Below are positions 39,200 through 59,576 of a DNA stretch of 64,000 nt, piece by piece. Source of the stretch: Amoebidium appalachense. Taxonomy: Eukaryota > Ichthyosporea. The first letter of the stretch is position 1, and each line of letters starts with the position of its first letter. The DNA lies in assembly GCA_963693365.1 (NCBI GenBank), contig CAVNZM010000003.1, forward strand, positions 434,001 through 498,000, in the 5' to 3' direction. Under the pieces are notes generated by a model that saw only the letters and a program-made list of their open reading frames with translations, had not been told where the DNA came from and did not search any database. Both the position numbers and the translations under genes were made by a program.

Positions 39200-39256
39200 G
39201 GTGGCCATCATTCTCTTGTTTTTTTTATTACAGCAGGTTTCGACAATAGTGTGAAA

Positions 39257-39640
39257 ATGTCGCTACGTATCTGTTTCTTTGCCGCTGCATGTTTGACGGG
39301 CACTTTTACCACCGTCAACGCAGAAAACATATACTTTTGCACCTACAGTAGCACGAGTGATTGCAATGGCCCAAAGACGAGCGCGAAATGCTCGACTACG
39401 CCTTTAGCTGAGTGTCTGGACGTTACGACACAGTTTGGCATAGTGACCAACACGGACAACAAGTGCGTGGTAATCCAAACGAATGAATCCTTCTGCTTTC
39501 AGCATAGAATATACTACAGCAATGCGGATTGCAGTCAACTTTCAGTCATGGCGTCGATGACCACCACACCCTTCAATGTCTGTGACGGAAACCGTGTGTT
39601 TCCTGGATTCAGCACCTTGCAGAGCGCACCAACAGCCCCT

Positions 39641-39677
<37 letters not shown>

Positions 39678-40951
39678 AAACAACAACAACAACAACAGCA
39701 ACAACAACAACCTCGACGACAACATCCACAACAATGTCGACGCCGCCGCCAACCCCCGCCGGGTTCCTCTGCACCTACAGTAGCGACACGGACTCCAAAG
39801 GCTGGCAGAGGACCGCAAATTGTCACAATGCTACCTTGTACACGTGTGTGGATGTCGAGGCAACATGGGGCGTTAGTAGCGGGACAAAGAAGTACGTTAT
39901 GTTAAAGGACTACGGGGGTGTTATCGTGATTGCCTACTTCAACAGTTTAGACTGCTCCGAACCTAGCAAAATTACCGATCCCATGCCGATAGGGTTACCC
40001 TATGACCTCTGCGTATGGGACAACATCATTACCTCACACCAGTTAACGAAAAATGCACCAACCTCGACAACAACCACAACAACTACTACAACCACCACCA
40101 CCACAACATCCACAACGACAACGTCTTCCACAACAAAAAACACGTTATCTTCCGTAGATCAGGTGTACGTTTGCCGCTACAGCCTCGGGGAAGACGACTG
40201 CAAAGGCGCCAAGACGAGCGAGAACTGCATGGCCGTTCCAGTGGCCAGGTGTGTAGACATGACGGCTGTTTTTAGCACTAACCTGAACATGTATGTGATA
40301 TATAACAGAGACACGGACATAACGTTAACAGCCGCAAACTACCTTCAGGCAGGGTGGGACGCATCATCCGCCCGAGGCAGCGGTACGCTTCTATACGATT
40401 ATTGCATCAAAGATCCTATGGTTGGCGCATTCAATTGCAAAATTTACAAAAAGGGACCTTCCAACTCAACATCATCTTCCACGTCATCTTCGAGCACCAA
40501 CAGCCATCCCAAAGAACCCAACACAAACGTCCACTTCCACAACAACAGGGACACGTAAACCCACGTCATCCACCACGTCACCCACTAGCACTGGCAGGCT
40601 TCTCTCTACCACCATTAAAACATCAGCTACCCCTGTCAAGTCCTCTGCTAAGACTACACCCAAACCAACACCTACACCCACTGCCACCGGGCTCATTAGC
40701 TGCAACAAAATGGTGAAGTGTGCGGCCTACAAGCCCGACCAAAAACCTGTGGGGTGATGCGCTGCAAGGCCGGGGTGAGCTGGAATACAACAACGCCGTG
40801 CAATGAAAACACGTGTTGTTTGCCACAGAGCAGTACACGTGGCAGCTGTTTGTCGGTGGACTGCCCGCAGGGACAAAGACCCATAAATAAGAGCTGTAAA
40901 CTGTGGGTGGGGTCGACTCAGCCGTGTTGCAGCAGCTATTGCTGTAAGTGA
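39257..40951 (+). CDS. Modular secreted glycoprotein with three N-modules and 14-Cys domain (copy C), two frameshifts
   Basis: Signal peptide MSLRICFFAAACLTGTFTTV, then three diverged copies of the module seen once in copy A: IYFCTYSST...CLDVTTQFG, FLCTYSSDT...CVDVEATWG and VYVCRYSLG...CVDMTAVF. They are separated by Thr-rich linkers encoded by (ACA)n. After a Ser/Thr linker the same 14-Cys domain as copy A follows (GLISCNKMVKCAAY to YCCK). The frame changes by +1 somewhere at 40455-40555 in the linker and back by -1 at about 40742, where CAAAAACC has five A and copy A predicts six. The net frame is restored, so the region between is the only part shifted. Homopolymer sequencing errors or a recent pseudogene are both possible. 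ATG and TATA box support the start. Confidence 0.7.
39641..39735. repeat. (ACA)n trinucleotide repeat coding for poly-Thr
   Basis: In-frame ACA/ACN repeat in copy C makes the linker between modules 1 and 2. A second, shorter ACC/ACA run is at about 40068-40120. Confidence 0.9.
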
Positions 40952-42010
40952 ATCTGATGGGCCTTTTGCTGGAAAAAGACGCAGTTAGTGGCATAGAAAC
41001 TGCTTTGTGTATTTATTGGCCAGGAGCCTACCTGTGAGCATACACCAGCTGCACCGGCTATATGCGGCCGCGCATGCACTTTTCTGTCACAAGTTGTGTG
41101 TGAAACCTCCAGGCTTTCGACTGTTTGTATAGATCGTATTAATTAATTTTTTTGGTAGTCAGCGTAGCTTGATTTTTAGCAAATTGATTAGTGATGATTG
41201 AATATTAGTAACTGTTGTAGATGCCATGGTAGCCTAATTAGTATTGGTCGCAAAGTTTTTAAACCGTTCATTAGGATCCTCGGGGCCGCGGTATGAAAAC
41301 TCAATACATTTTTCGCAACTGAAAAACGTATTTGCCCTTCGCCGTGTGTCGGAAAATATACATGTACAGATGGATCTCACACCTGCTGCCTACCCATGCA
41401 CATTGTTCTAGATGAAACCAACACACACAGTGTTTATGCAAACACACACAAATGGTGCCACGTGTACTATGATATACGCTATGGCACAAACTTTCACACG
41501 CACGCACACTTGTTGCCGCATTCCCTCTTTTCGTATAATGATTCTCCGACCGGCCTCGTTCTCCCCCCCCCCCCTCCCCCCCCCCCCCCCCCCCCCCACA
41601 CACACACACCACCACCACCACCACCACCACCACCCACCCACACCCACCCACACCCCACTCCCCACCCTACCCAATCCCCCCCTCCCCCTCCCTGCCACCT
41701 ACACATACACACATTTATGCACTCCCTCTCACGCGAATTACACGCGTATTACGCGTGGCACATGCATCATTGAACAACCAACAACACACACACACACACG
41801 AACCAATACTACATACACGCACACACAACACACTCTGCAATACACACAAACTTCTGAATTAGTGCTGCATACACGTCCTTACAAATCCTTGCTTTGGTGT
41901 TCGCACACCCAACACGACATCCAATCACTGTGGAACACCAAAGACGAGTATTATGCACCTGCACCGTGACACACAAACAAAGAACTTGAAGAGGAAAACA
42001 CGTGTGCGTG

Positions 42011-42055
<45 letters not shown>

Positions 42056-42075
42056 TCACTCACTGACACGCGCGT

Positions 42076-42114
<39 letters not shown>

Positions 42115-42158
42115 CACACACACAAAACGGGGGAATATCTCCCCAGGGGGACTCCGGT

Positions 42159-42198
<40 letters not shown>

Positions 42199-42464
42199 TC
42201 TCCCCGTGTCACCTTTTTAGTGTGTGTGTGTGTTTGTGGGGGGGGGGGGGGGTGGGGGGGGGGGGGGGGGGGGGGGGGGAGGGGGCGGGGGGGGGGGGGG
42301 GGGGGGGGAGGGACGGATCTCCCCCGGCGGGGGCAGGGCAGGGAGGGGGGAGGAATGGGGCCCGGGGAGAAGGGGGGAGGGGGAGGATCTCCCCATGGGG
42401 GGTGGGGGAAGTTTTGGTGGTTAGGGTAGCTTTGGTGTTTTTTTTCTTTCTTCTTTTTTTTTTT

Positions 42465-42495
<31 letters not shown>

Positions 42496-42986
42496 GGAGG
42501 GGGAGGTGGGGACCTCCTTGGGGAGGAGGGGGGTTTTTTGGTGGATAGGTGGGTTTGATGGGGGGGGGGGGAGGGGACGGGCGGAGGGGGGGATTCCGAG
42601 GGGGTTGGGGGGGGGGGGGGGGGGAGGAAGGGGGCCCGGGAGTCCGGGGGGAAGAGGGGGGGGGGGGGGGGTATATCCCCGCGGGGGGCGGAGGGGGTGG
42701 GGGGTGGGGGGGCACACACACACACATCCTGGCGTGGGAGCCAGGATGTGTGTGTGTGTGTGTGTGAGGGGACGGTGTGTGTCCTCCCGCCAACCCCCTC
42801 CCCTCCCCCCCCGGCCCCTTGGAAAAAAAAGAGAGAGAGAGAGAGAAAGGGAGGGAAGAAAAGCAGCCGAAAAATTGGGACGCCAAAGAAGGCACTGAGA
42901 GAGAAAATTCACCTGCCCACCAAACCCTATCTCTCTCCCTAAGGGACCCTGAGGGATCGGGCTGGCGCACCCACACCATTTCACAG
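40952..42986. other. Intergenic with C-to-CA, CA and poly-G blocks
   Basis: The unique segment 40952-41560 includes the likely 3' UTR of copy C. C then CA/CCA lies at 41562-41680, CA arrays at 42014-42120, and poly-G at 42160-42197, 42239-42280 and 42475-42497 (the last after a T run). A stretch at 41840-41970 is open on both strands and could hold an exon, but the strand cannot be chosen. Confidence 0.5.
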
Positions 42987-43078
42987 GAAAGTTTTGCAAC
43001 GCCTCAACTGAAAGACTCGCATAGTAGATTGATAATACTTCTAGCGTACAATGGGCAGTTCCCTTGTTTTTTTGTACA
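42987..43078 (+). CDS. Candidate exon, partly duplicated downstream
   Basis: Between CACCATTTCACAG and GTACA|GTAAGT, 30 codons (ESFATPQLKDSHSRLIILLA...). It starts in phase 0 and ends in phase 2. It may belong to the gene that follows, but it does not join directly to the exon at 43441. Confidence 0.35.
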
Positions 43079-43214
43079 GTAAGTTGTTTGAGATGTTTTT
43101 GTTAGTTACGACGGAAACATAGTAGATTGATAATATTTCTAGCGTACAATGGGCAGTTCCCTTGTTTTTTTGTACGTTAAGTTGTTTGAGATGTTGATGG
43201 TAGTTACTACGGAA
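43021..43214. repeat. 96-bp tandem duplication
   Basis: 43021-43116 and 43119-43214 are near-identical with a 98-bp period. The copies cover the 3' half of the candidate exon and its donor. The second copy has GTACGTTAAG instead of GTACAGTAAG, so the donor is altered there. Confidence 0.85.
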
Positions 43215-43346
43215 TCCGATACAATTTCAACAATCTTACTAGATCACAAGATTATATACGTTAGACCTCTATACCCGCGTAAACGGGGTGCCAGGAGGGT
43301 GGGGTGGGGTGGGGTTGGTGGATTTTCTTTTTTTTTTTTTGGGAGA

Positions 43347-43411
<65 letters not shown>
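43347..43411. repeat. Poly-G tract, about 62 bp
   Basis: One of the longest uninterrupted G runs in the window. It follows a T run and GGGAGAGAG. Confidence 0.95.
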
Positions 43412-43412
<1 letters not shown>

Positions 43413-43440
43413 TCATGATCAGACAGACTTCCCGTTACAG

Positions 43441-51877
<8,437 letters not shown>

Positions 51878-52563
51878 GTTGACCTATATATAAGGGCGTA
51901 ACAGATGCAATTTTTGTGAATGTGTGTGTATGAATGTGTGGGGGTGTGTCGACCTGTTCGCAAGGGAGCTAATTGATCAGTCCGGAAAACTCGAACAGAA
52001 CGTAACTCGTTAGACAAAACCCAGATAGGTTTGGACGTGACGGGTGTGCGTGTCTTATCCATGACACCGCGAGGTTGGCTTGGAAAGATTATCATTTTTT
52101 CATATGGTTTTGTATCTTCTTCCGAAGCGTTGGGAAACGTTTTGGAACTGCCAGCAGATGTGACTGGGTGTAGCCAATCACATTTGCCTTTTTTGCATCA
52201 TCCAATCAGAAGTGTGCATGGATAGCATCATGAATCATTACGCTGCCAAGTAACCCTTTGGCAGCACTTTTCTATGCAAGGTATCGAATTTCGAAATAAT
52301 CCTTTTTCCCCCCCCTTTTTTTGCCTCTTTTTTTTTTTTTTTTTTTTTGCACAAAGTGAAGGATAATATATGTACATGCTACTTTCGTACACCTTTTGAT
52401 TTGCTGACTCTTATTACCTTCATGCTCACATTAGATCAAAACTTGCTGGTGTCATGGTCGGATACCCCATGGAAATTTGCTGGTCTGAAGAGGCTTAAGT
52501 GACGGTTTGTTTGAATGTGTGATGGGGTTTTTTTTATGGTTGTGGGGGGCTGATACGTCGTAT
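51878..52563. other. Possible further exon sequence, otherwise intergenic
   Basis: The segment 52029-52220 is open in two plus frames and one minus frame and could hold the next exon, but no acceptor/donor pair is convincing. A T-rich run lies at 52310-52350. Confidence 0.35.
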
Positions 52564-52809
52564 TTAAGGGAGGCCACAGGCGGTACCGGCTGTCGTTAGG
52601 ATTATGCTTTTATAGACAAAATCGTGTATACGTAAGAATGCCAGCAAATCCCCTTTGGGGCCTTGATTGTTTTCCTCTTGAATGAAGCTACTCTCTCTCA
52701 TAACATACATTGCCCCTGCTGTAACGGTGGTAACACTGTTTTGTGAATCGATTTCAAACACAGATAGCTCCCTTGTGGTGGCTGCAGCTGGGCGTAGTAA
52801 CTCTGGCAT
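52564..52809 (-). CDS. Candidate terminal exon, unrecognised
   Basis: An 81-codon minus-strand ORF ending in TAA, preceded by the acceptor CTTAAATTGTCATGCCAG. Natural composition (ELLRPAAATTRELSVFEIDS, then MRESSFIQEENNQGPKGDLL). No domain is recognised. It could be an independent gene or a distal exon of the minus-strand gene upstream. Confidence 0.35.
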   Translation of the reverse strand: MPELLRPAAATTRELSVFEIDSQNSVTTVTAGAMYVMRESSFIQEENNQGPKGDLLAFLRIHDFVYKSIILTTAGTACGLP

Positions 52810-53526
52810 GACAATTTAAGAGTGGGCGTTGGTCCCCCTTATGCAGGAGTGTACAGCACCAACGAACACCAAAATAAATAACGCTGGCCTGTTGGTTAGA
52901 GGCACAAAGTCTCGAGGCGGGCTATGCTTGCAAACGAACAAACTAATGTGTCATTAACACAAGCACGCATACGCATGCGCACACACTCATACACATGTAC
53001 GGGGCACATTAATTGTTTGCGCCACAGACACACCACATGCACACACGCGCAAAACACACATACAAACTCGCGCACGCACACACACGCATAAACACACGCA
53101 CGTGTTCACACACCCACCCACCCACACATGCACACCTTGGCACACACACACACGCGCGCGCGTGCGCGAACACACGCACACACACTTACACGGCACATCT
53201 GAACACCCACCCATACTGCGGCCCATGTGGAAATTGAAATTACACACGCGCACTAGCACACCGCATCCAATTCCCGGAAATGTAACCGTTGATTTCTTTT
53301 GTGCTATCAAGAAAGGCCTTCAGAGTCTCATATTAACTTTCAAATGCGGGTTTCAACGGTCTATTATCATATTGTACCCCAAGGGTATCATTGGCTCAGG
53401 GAGAAAATAAGCTGCACCCTGTGCACGGTTAACCAATCAGAATCGACCAAATAAAACAGCACGTTTGTCAAAATAGTGTTAACCCAGTTAGACAGCTATC
53501 TACAAGATTAAATAGCAAATATCCAG
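52810..53526. other. Intergenic with degenerate CA repeat
   Basis: CA/CG-variant repeat at 52965-53200. Near 52883-52920 a GTTGGTTAGAGGCA phrase resembles a tRNA A box, but no full tRNA folds from it. The remainder shows nothing. Confidence 0.5.
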
Positions 53527-54636
53527 TCACCATTCACACCCGGTAAACATCAACCACCCATGCACCGAACAGTTACTGTTCACAACAATCGTCGATCCGC
53601 TCGTTGCTGATAGCTTTCCCACGTATGTAAGAGTCTCCCAAGGGCACGTGATTGTCCCACCACCGGGAGCTGCTGATTGGGAAGTTATCAGCTGCCCATC
53701 ACGCTCAGTTACCTCGTATTGAAATTTCGCCGTGCAACCCCCGTTGGTGCTTATGAAATTTTGGCATTGAGTAGATGAGAAAGACATGGGACAACCCTTC
53801 ATTCCTCCTTCCAAATAAAGTGTGCCGGTTGCGTTTGCATTCGTCCCAGGCTGGAATACATGTGAGCTCCAATGTAGTGGGGTTGGAGGGGGCGGGCGGG
53901 GTGCGGGAGGGGGGGGGGGGGGGTTCAATAACGGGCTGGAAAAGATAGAAACGGAGATTGAAGCAACTTTTGATTGCCACGCACGGCCCGCTGGGGTGTT
54001 CTTTATGGAATCTACTGGAAGCAGCCTTTTTGAAGAAATAACAGTGCTCGTGCCCATATGTCGAGTTGCGGTCGTACGCACACTACTGCACATCTTGTTT
54101 ATTTCAGGATACATTTCTCCTGCTGTACGTATGGATACCACCCTAGTAGATAAGTCTGTATGGTGCTCTGATGTTGATATTGCCGGGAAGTTGTGCAGTG
54201 GCGTTGTAATTTTTGTTTCCATAGCCGCTGGTGCCACTTTAGTGTTGAACTTTTTAATCGAAAGCATGTTGATAGGTGTGAGTTTTTATGTCGCGTTTTA
54301 CCCCTTTCCCTACGGGTGTCTGCTACACCGGCTGGCAATGTGACCACTTTAGACTTTTTGTTGAATTCTGTTGGTCGTCACATTGAGTATTTATATGATT
54401 TTCACACAGTGTTCAGGTATCTCAGTATGCACTTGTTACTGGATAACTCGTGAAGTTTTTATTGTCTTCTCAGTATGCCGTGCATACTTACATATCTTTC
54501 CGTCGATAATCCAGTCAAAAGAAAAAAAATCATCATCCAATAATTATAGCTCTAAGCGCGTAATTGGTGTACCTTTTTGCTCTCGCAGGTACCGGTAGCC
54601 CTGTTGTTCATTTCTGAGTCCCGGCCTCAGAGCCAT
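53527..54636 (-). CDS. Candidate three-exon gene, unrecognised product with C-terminal Cys domain
   Basis: Exon 1 runs from the ATG at 54636 to 54573 (MALRPGLRNEQQGYRYLREQ) and ends at AAAAAG|GTACAC. Exon 2 is 54367-54329 (FNKKSKVVTLPA), after GACGACCAACAG and before GCCG|GTGTAG. The last exon starts after CAACACTAAAG near 54231 and runs to TGA at 53527. Phases 1 and 1 match. The last exon is Ser/Thr-rich, then has a Pro run (poly-C/G), then a compact region with natural composition and six Cys (GCPMSFSSTQCQNF, GGCTAKFQYEVTERDG, NCSVHGWLMFTGCEW). Alternatively an intron covers the Pro run, with the acceptor CACATGTATTCCAG leading to 53850-53527. No signal peptide is found at the N-terminus, which is odd if the Cys region is extracellular. 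No family is recognised. Confidence 0.42.
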
Positions 54637-54838
54637 CGCCGCAATTCCATGGTTCCAGCTACCGATATGACGCGTAGCCAATCAAAACACAGGGAACGCC
54701 TACATCTATTTATCACAGACAGTTCACAATGGCCTCGCGGAACTCACTGAGCGATTGTCTCCCCCGCGGCTGAGGAGTTTTCTCAAAGGTGCAGTGAAAG
54801 TTTCCCAGTCATTCACCATGAGCTCGTGAACAGAACAA

Positions 54839-54848
54839 AATATATAAT
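54839..54848 (-). promoter_or_regulatory. TATA box candidate for the minus-strand gene
   Basis: On the minus strand CTATTATATATTTTG lies about 200 nt before the proposed ATG at 54636. The sequence is nearly palindromic, so it could serve the other strand. Confidence 0.35.
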
Positions 54849-54960
54849 AGTGCGTGAACTCTTTAACTAACTGCGTGACGCTGTGGTGAGTCACGGTATT
54901 GTTGCAATTGTCGCCTGTGGCGCACCTGTGGCAGAGGCACTACAGCGGGAGACAGAGGGG

Positions 54961-54985
54961 CGGTGGTGGTGGTGGTGGTGGTGGT

Positions 54986-55027
<42 letters not shown>
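54961..55027. repeat. (GGT)n followed by poly-G
   Basis: About nine GGT units run directly into about 41 G. Another polar G-tract junction. Confidence 0.95.
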
Positions 55028-55028
<1 letters not shown>

Positions 55029-55866
55029 TATATAGGCGGGGGAAGGGGAGGGAGGGGAGCGGGGACCCAACACCAACCAGCACGTACACCAGGGGCGCCA
55101 GCTAAGTTTCGTCAATAAATAAAGCGGCATTTGATTTGTAGCGTGCTGGTCCCACTAAAAATAGTGTATGTTGTGGGGGGTTCAGACACAAAGCTTTTAG
55201 ACCCCAGTTTCATTTGCCTACGTGATAGTATGTGAGTCAAAGAGCAACGTTATGGTGAGCTCATGCAAGCACACGGTGCACGACACAACACACGATCTTT
55301 ATGCATGCCGGAAAACCAAACATTGTCATGTATTAGTGACAATGTAGTATGTATCAGGATCAGCAGAGGCCGAGCCTGGGGTGGTGGTGGTTTTGGTGGT
55401 GGTGGCAGTGGCCACACCAGTGAGGGGGGGGGGAGAAGGCTTGAAGGGGATGAACATGTTGATAATAGGGGGAGGATAACCATAACACATGGCCGAGTGG
55501 CGTGGGTACAATATTAATAGGCATAGGCTGCAAAGCTAGTACTAGTACCACTAGGCAACTGCTTCAGACCATTAAGTAATAACTACCAACGATACACGCT
55601 ACATAGCTGCCCACACGGTGGGGAACGGGACCAAAACAGAGTCGGTGCTACCATATTTGTTAATATTTATGTATCTTACCCAAAGATGGCAGTGTGAACG
55701 TTACTGAACAGATGTTCGTCACTACAAAGATAAAATTAGAAAGACAACCTGCTACAGTTTAAGGGCTACTTTTTTCGAATCGAGCCTATAGCCCGGGTGA
55801 GAACTAAACGTAACACAGACGGTCGTACCAATATTCACCTGCCCGCCGGTGCGGACATTGCGTACA
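55028..55866. other. Intergenic, nothing recognised
   Basis: Ordinary-complexity DNA with a short GGT-rich patch (55380-55410). No ORF with splice or composition support. Confidence 0.5.
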
Positions 55867-56025
55867 TTAACAGGGGTAAAATACCAAAAGAAATTCCACT
55901 ACGCATTCAACAATTTGGACTATTTTCCAGGTCCGAGCTTTGTGGGTGATCGGGGTGGTGCGGGCGACCTTGGGATCTGCATAAGTGACATATCTCAGTT
56001 TGTGGCCTGTTGTGCAAACCTTTCC
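55867..56025 (-). CDS. Candidate exon, strand uncertain
   Basis: A minus-strand open frame of about 52 codons to TAA at 55867, with natural composition (KVCTTGHKLRYVTYADPKVA, then TWKIVQIVECVVEFLLVF). The plus strand has a good acceptor (CAATTTGGACTATTTTCCAG) at about 55930 followed by an open frame (PSFVGDRGGAGDLGICIS...). One strand must be wrong and the sequence alone does not decide. Confidence 0.25.
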   Translation of the reverse strand, partial: GKVCTTGHKLRYVTYADPKVARTTPITHKARTWKIVQIVECVVEFLLVFYPC

Positions 56026-56035
56026 CTCCCACCCC

Positions 56036-56933
<898 letters not shown>

Positions 56934-58040
56934 CTTTGGGCTGCCAGTTGGTTCGCGCGTACTGCCGGCTGCAGAGGACAAATAATGAGGAGGAATGATA
57001 TCGGTTGGATGATGTTGGGTGTAGTGAATAAAACGTGGTTGGGTGTAATGCATAACGGTTGTTTAATGACGGTTACATCCTAGCCTGAGACAATGCATTT
57101 ACGTGCGCATGTGCGCATGTGTGTGCATGCGTGTGCATGTGTGTGTGTGTGTGTGCCTGTGTGCCGACAGTTTATGTGTATGGAAGAAAAAGGAAAGGGA
57201 TAAACAACCATGACACATGATTGCGCATGGAGGGACACGAACAAGGAGAGAGGCGAGCCAGTATATGAAGGAATTGATTTCTTTTTCTTTTTTTTTTTTT
57301 TTTTTTTTTTTTTTGGGGGGGGGGGGGGGGGGGGATGAAGAGGTATTTGCTTAGACTACAACATTCCACAAACACGTCAGGGAATTGAAAAAAAAATGTG
57401 GCCCCCCCCCCCCCCCCCTCCCCCCTCCCCGCCACTCAAACCAATTCCTTCCCCGCCTCTTTATTTATTTAATCTTTCTTTTTTTTTGCGCGGGGGAGGG
57501 AGGGGGAGGGGGGCGGGGAGGGAGGGGAGGTCTTATTCAACGACCATAATGCAACATTGACACGTGGATCTTGTTAAACGTAAACTTTCGCAACATAGAA
57601 CAAACATAGGGGGAGAAGGGGGGGGGGGGGGGAGGGGGAGGACGGGGAGAAGGGAGGAAGGGGGGTGGGCTGAGAGATGAGGGTTTGGAGGTGTTGCATA
57701 CATCTTCCCCGCTCCTTTAGACTGCCAGTGGCACGACCCTGCACACAAAATATCACGTGTCAGACTTTAAAAGCACACGTGCAAAGACTTAAAAACACAC
57801 GTAATAAGACTCAAAAAGATACACAAAACACGTGTAAAGACTTAGAAAGGCGAAAGTGTTAAGATTTCAACCCCGTTTGTTCTTTCTTTTTTTTTTATTA
57901 AGTGTAGAGACTTGTCAAGACAGGTCAACAGGTGGCACCCACGAGGCTACAAAATGCCCCCGAATGGACCCAGAGATAATGCGGGGAGTCCTGGTATGCA
58001 CACCTCCTCACACACACACACAAACACACAAACACACACA

Positions 58041-58118
<78 letters not shown>

Positions 58119-58354
58119 CGCACCCATACACGTACACAAGCACTTAGAAACAACAACCCACATACACCCCTCCCTTCCTCTCTCCCCCCCCCCTCCCCCC
58201 TCCCCCCCTCCCCCCCCCCCCCATCCCCCTCCCCCTGCGCATGCGTGGCCCGTGCCGCGACTCCCCCCCCCCCCCCCCCCCCACCTTCCCAGAGGCATTC
58301 ACAACACGGACAAGGCGGGCACCCAATCGGAGTGAGGGCAGGGCAGGGCAGGGC

Positions 58355-58402
<48 letters not shown>

Positions 58403-59074
58403 AGAGGGAGGGGGAGGTGGGGAGGGAGGATTGGGGGGATTTGAGTGGGAGGGAGGATTGCTTACGGCCAGAGGGGGAGACCCAGGTGCTGGTTTGCCCT
58501 CCTCTGTGGAGGAGATAAGAGCGTTAGCAACAGCCAATGAGAAAGGAAAGAAATCATGCATGTAGTGCTTTTGAGAGAAAGACGAAACGAAGCACAATGG
58601 AAGAATCGACGGGAATGTGCTGGAATCTGGTAAAAAGGAAGGGCCGGGCAGCGCGCAGGGCGTGCGGGGGGGGGGGGGGGAGGGGGGAGGGGGGGATGGG
58701 GGGCACACCAACCCACCCATCCCACATTCAAGCACCCGCCAAGCCACCAACCCTCCTTTCCACTAACTCACCCACCCATCTCAACCTCTCATCCCCATCC
58801 TCCCTTCCCCTTCCCTCCCCCCCTCCCTCCCCCCTTTCTTTCCCATCCACCCCCCCACCCCCTTTCCTCCACACCCAACCACCCAACACATTCTCCGTAG
58901 ACTTCCTCCCCCCCCCCCCCCCCCCCCCCGCCCCACACGCACAAACACGTACTTGGCCTATTAGGTGGTGATCTCAGTCTACCCAGCTGCAGGTAAGTAA
59001 ACCTCCATCTCCCCCCCTCCCCCCTCCCCACCACACACACGCACCACCCCCCCCCCCGTTCCCCCTCCCCCCCT

Positions 59075-59105
<31 letters not shown>

Positions 59106-59526
59106 AAAAAAAAAAAAAGGAAGTAAACACACACACAAACACCCACCCACCCACACGCACACGCACACACGTACTTGGCCTGTTAGGTGGTGACCTCAGT
59201 CTAGCCAGCTGCAGATATGTAAACCCTGCATGGTCACGTGCATCTTTGTCTGCTCCCGCCTTGAGCAGAATCTCAATCAGCCCCGTGTACCCCCGTGCAC
59301 CAGCTAGGTGCAGCGGTGTGGTGCCCTGTACGTGTGTGTGTGTGAGTGTGTGTGTGTGTGTGTGCGTGCGTGTGTGTGTACGTGTGTCTGTGTGTGTGTG
59401 TGTGTGTGGCCGGGGGGGGAGGGGGGCGGGGAGGAAGGGGGTTTGTGTGTACTAGAATGTGTGTGGGTGTGTTAGGCAGGGAGGGAGGGGGAGGAGTATG
59501 TGTGTGTGTGTGTGTGTGTGCATGTG

Positions 59527-59576
<50 letters not shown>

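Noticed and set aside
39111-39236. Intron joining truncated copy B to copy C (GAA|GTATGA ... TTACAG)
   Set aside because: Splicing in either of two registers reaches TGA within a few codons. Copy C also has its own TATA box, ATG and signal peptide.
52883-52925. tRNA or tRNA-derived SINE suggested by GTTGGTTAGAGGCA
   Set aside because: Only an A-box-like phrase is present. There is no B box at the right distance and no cloverleaf.
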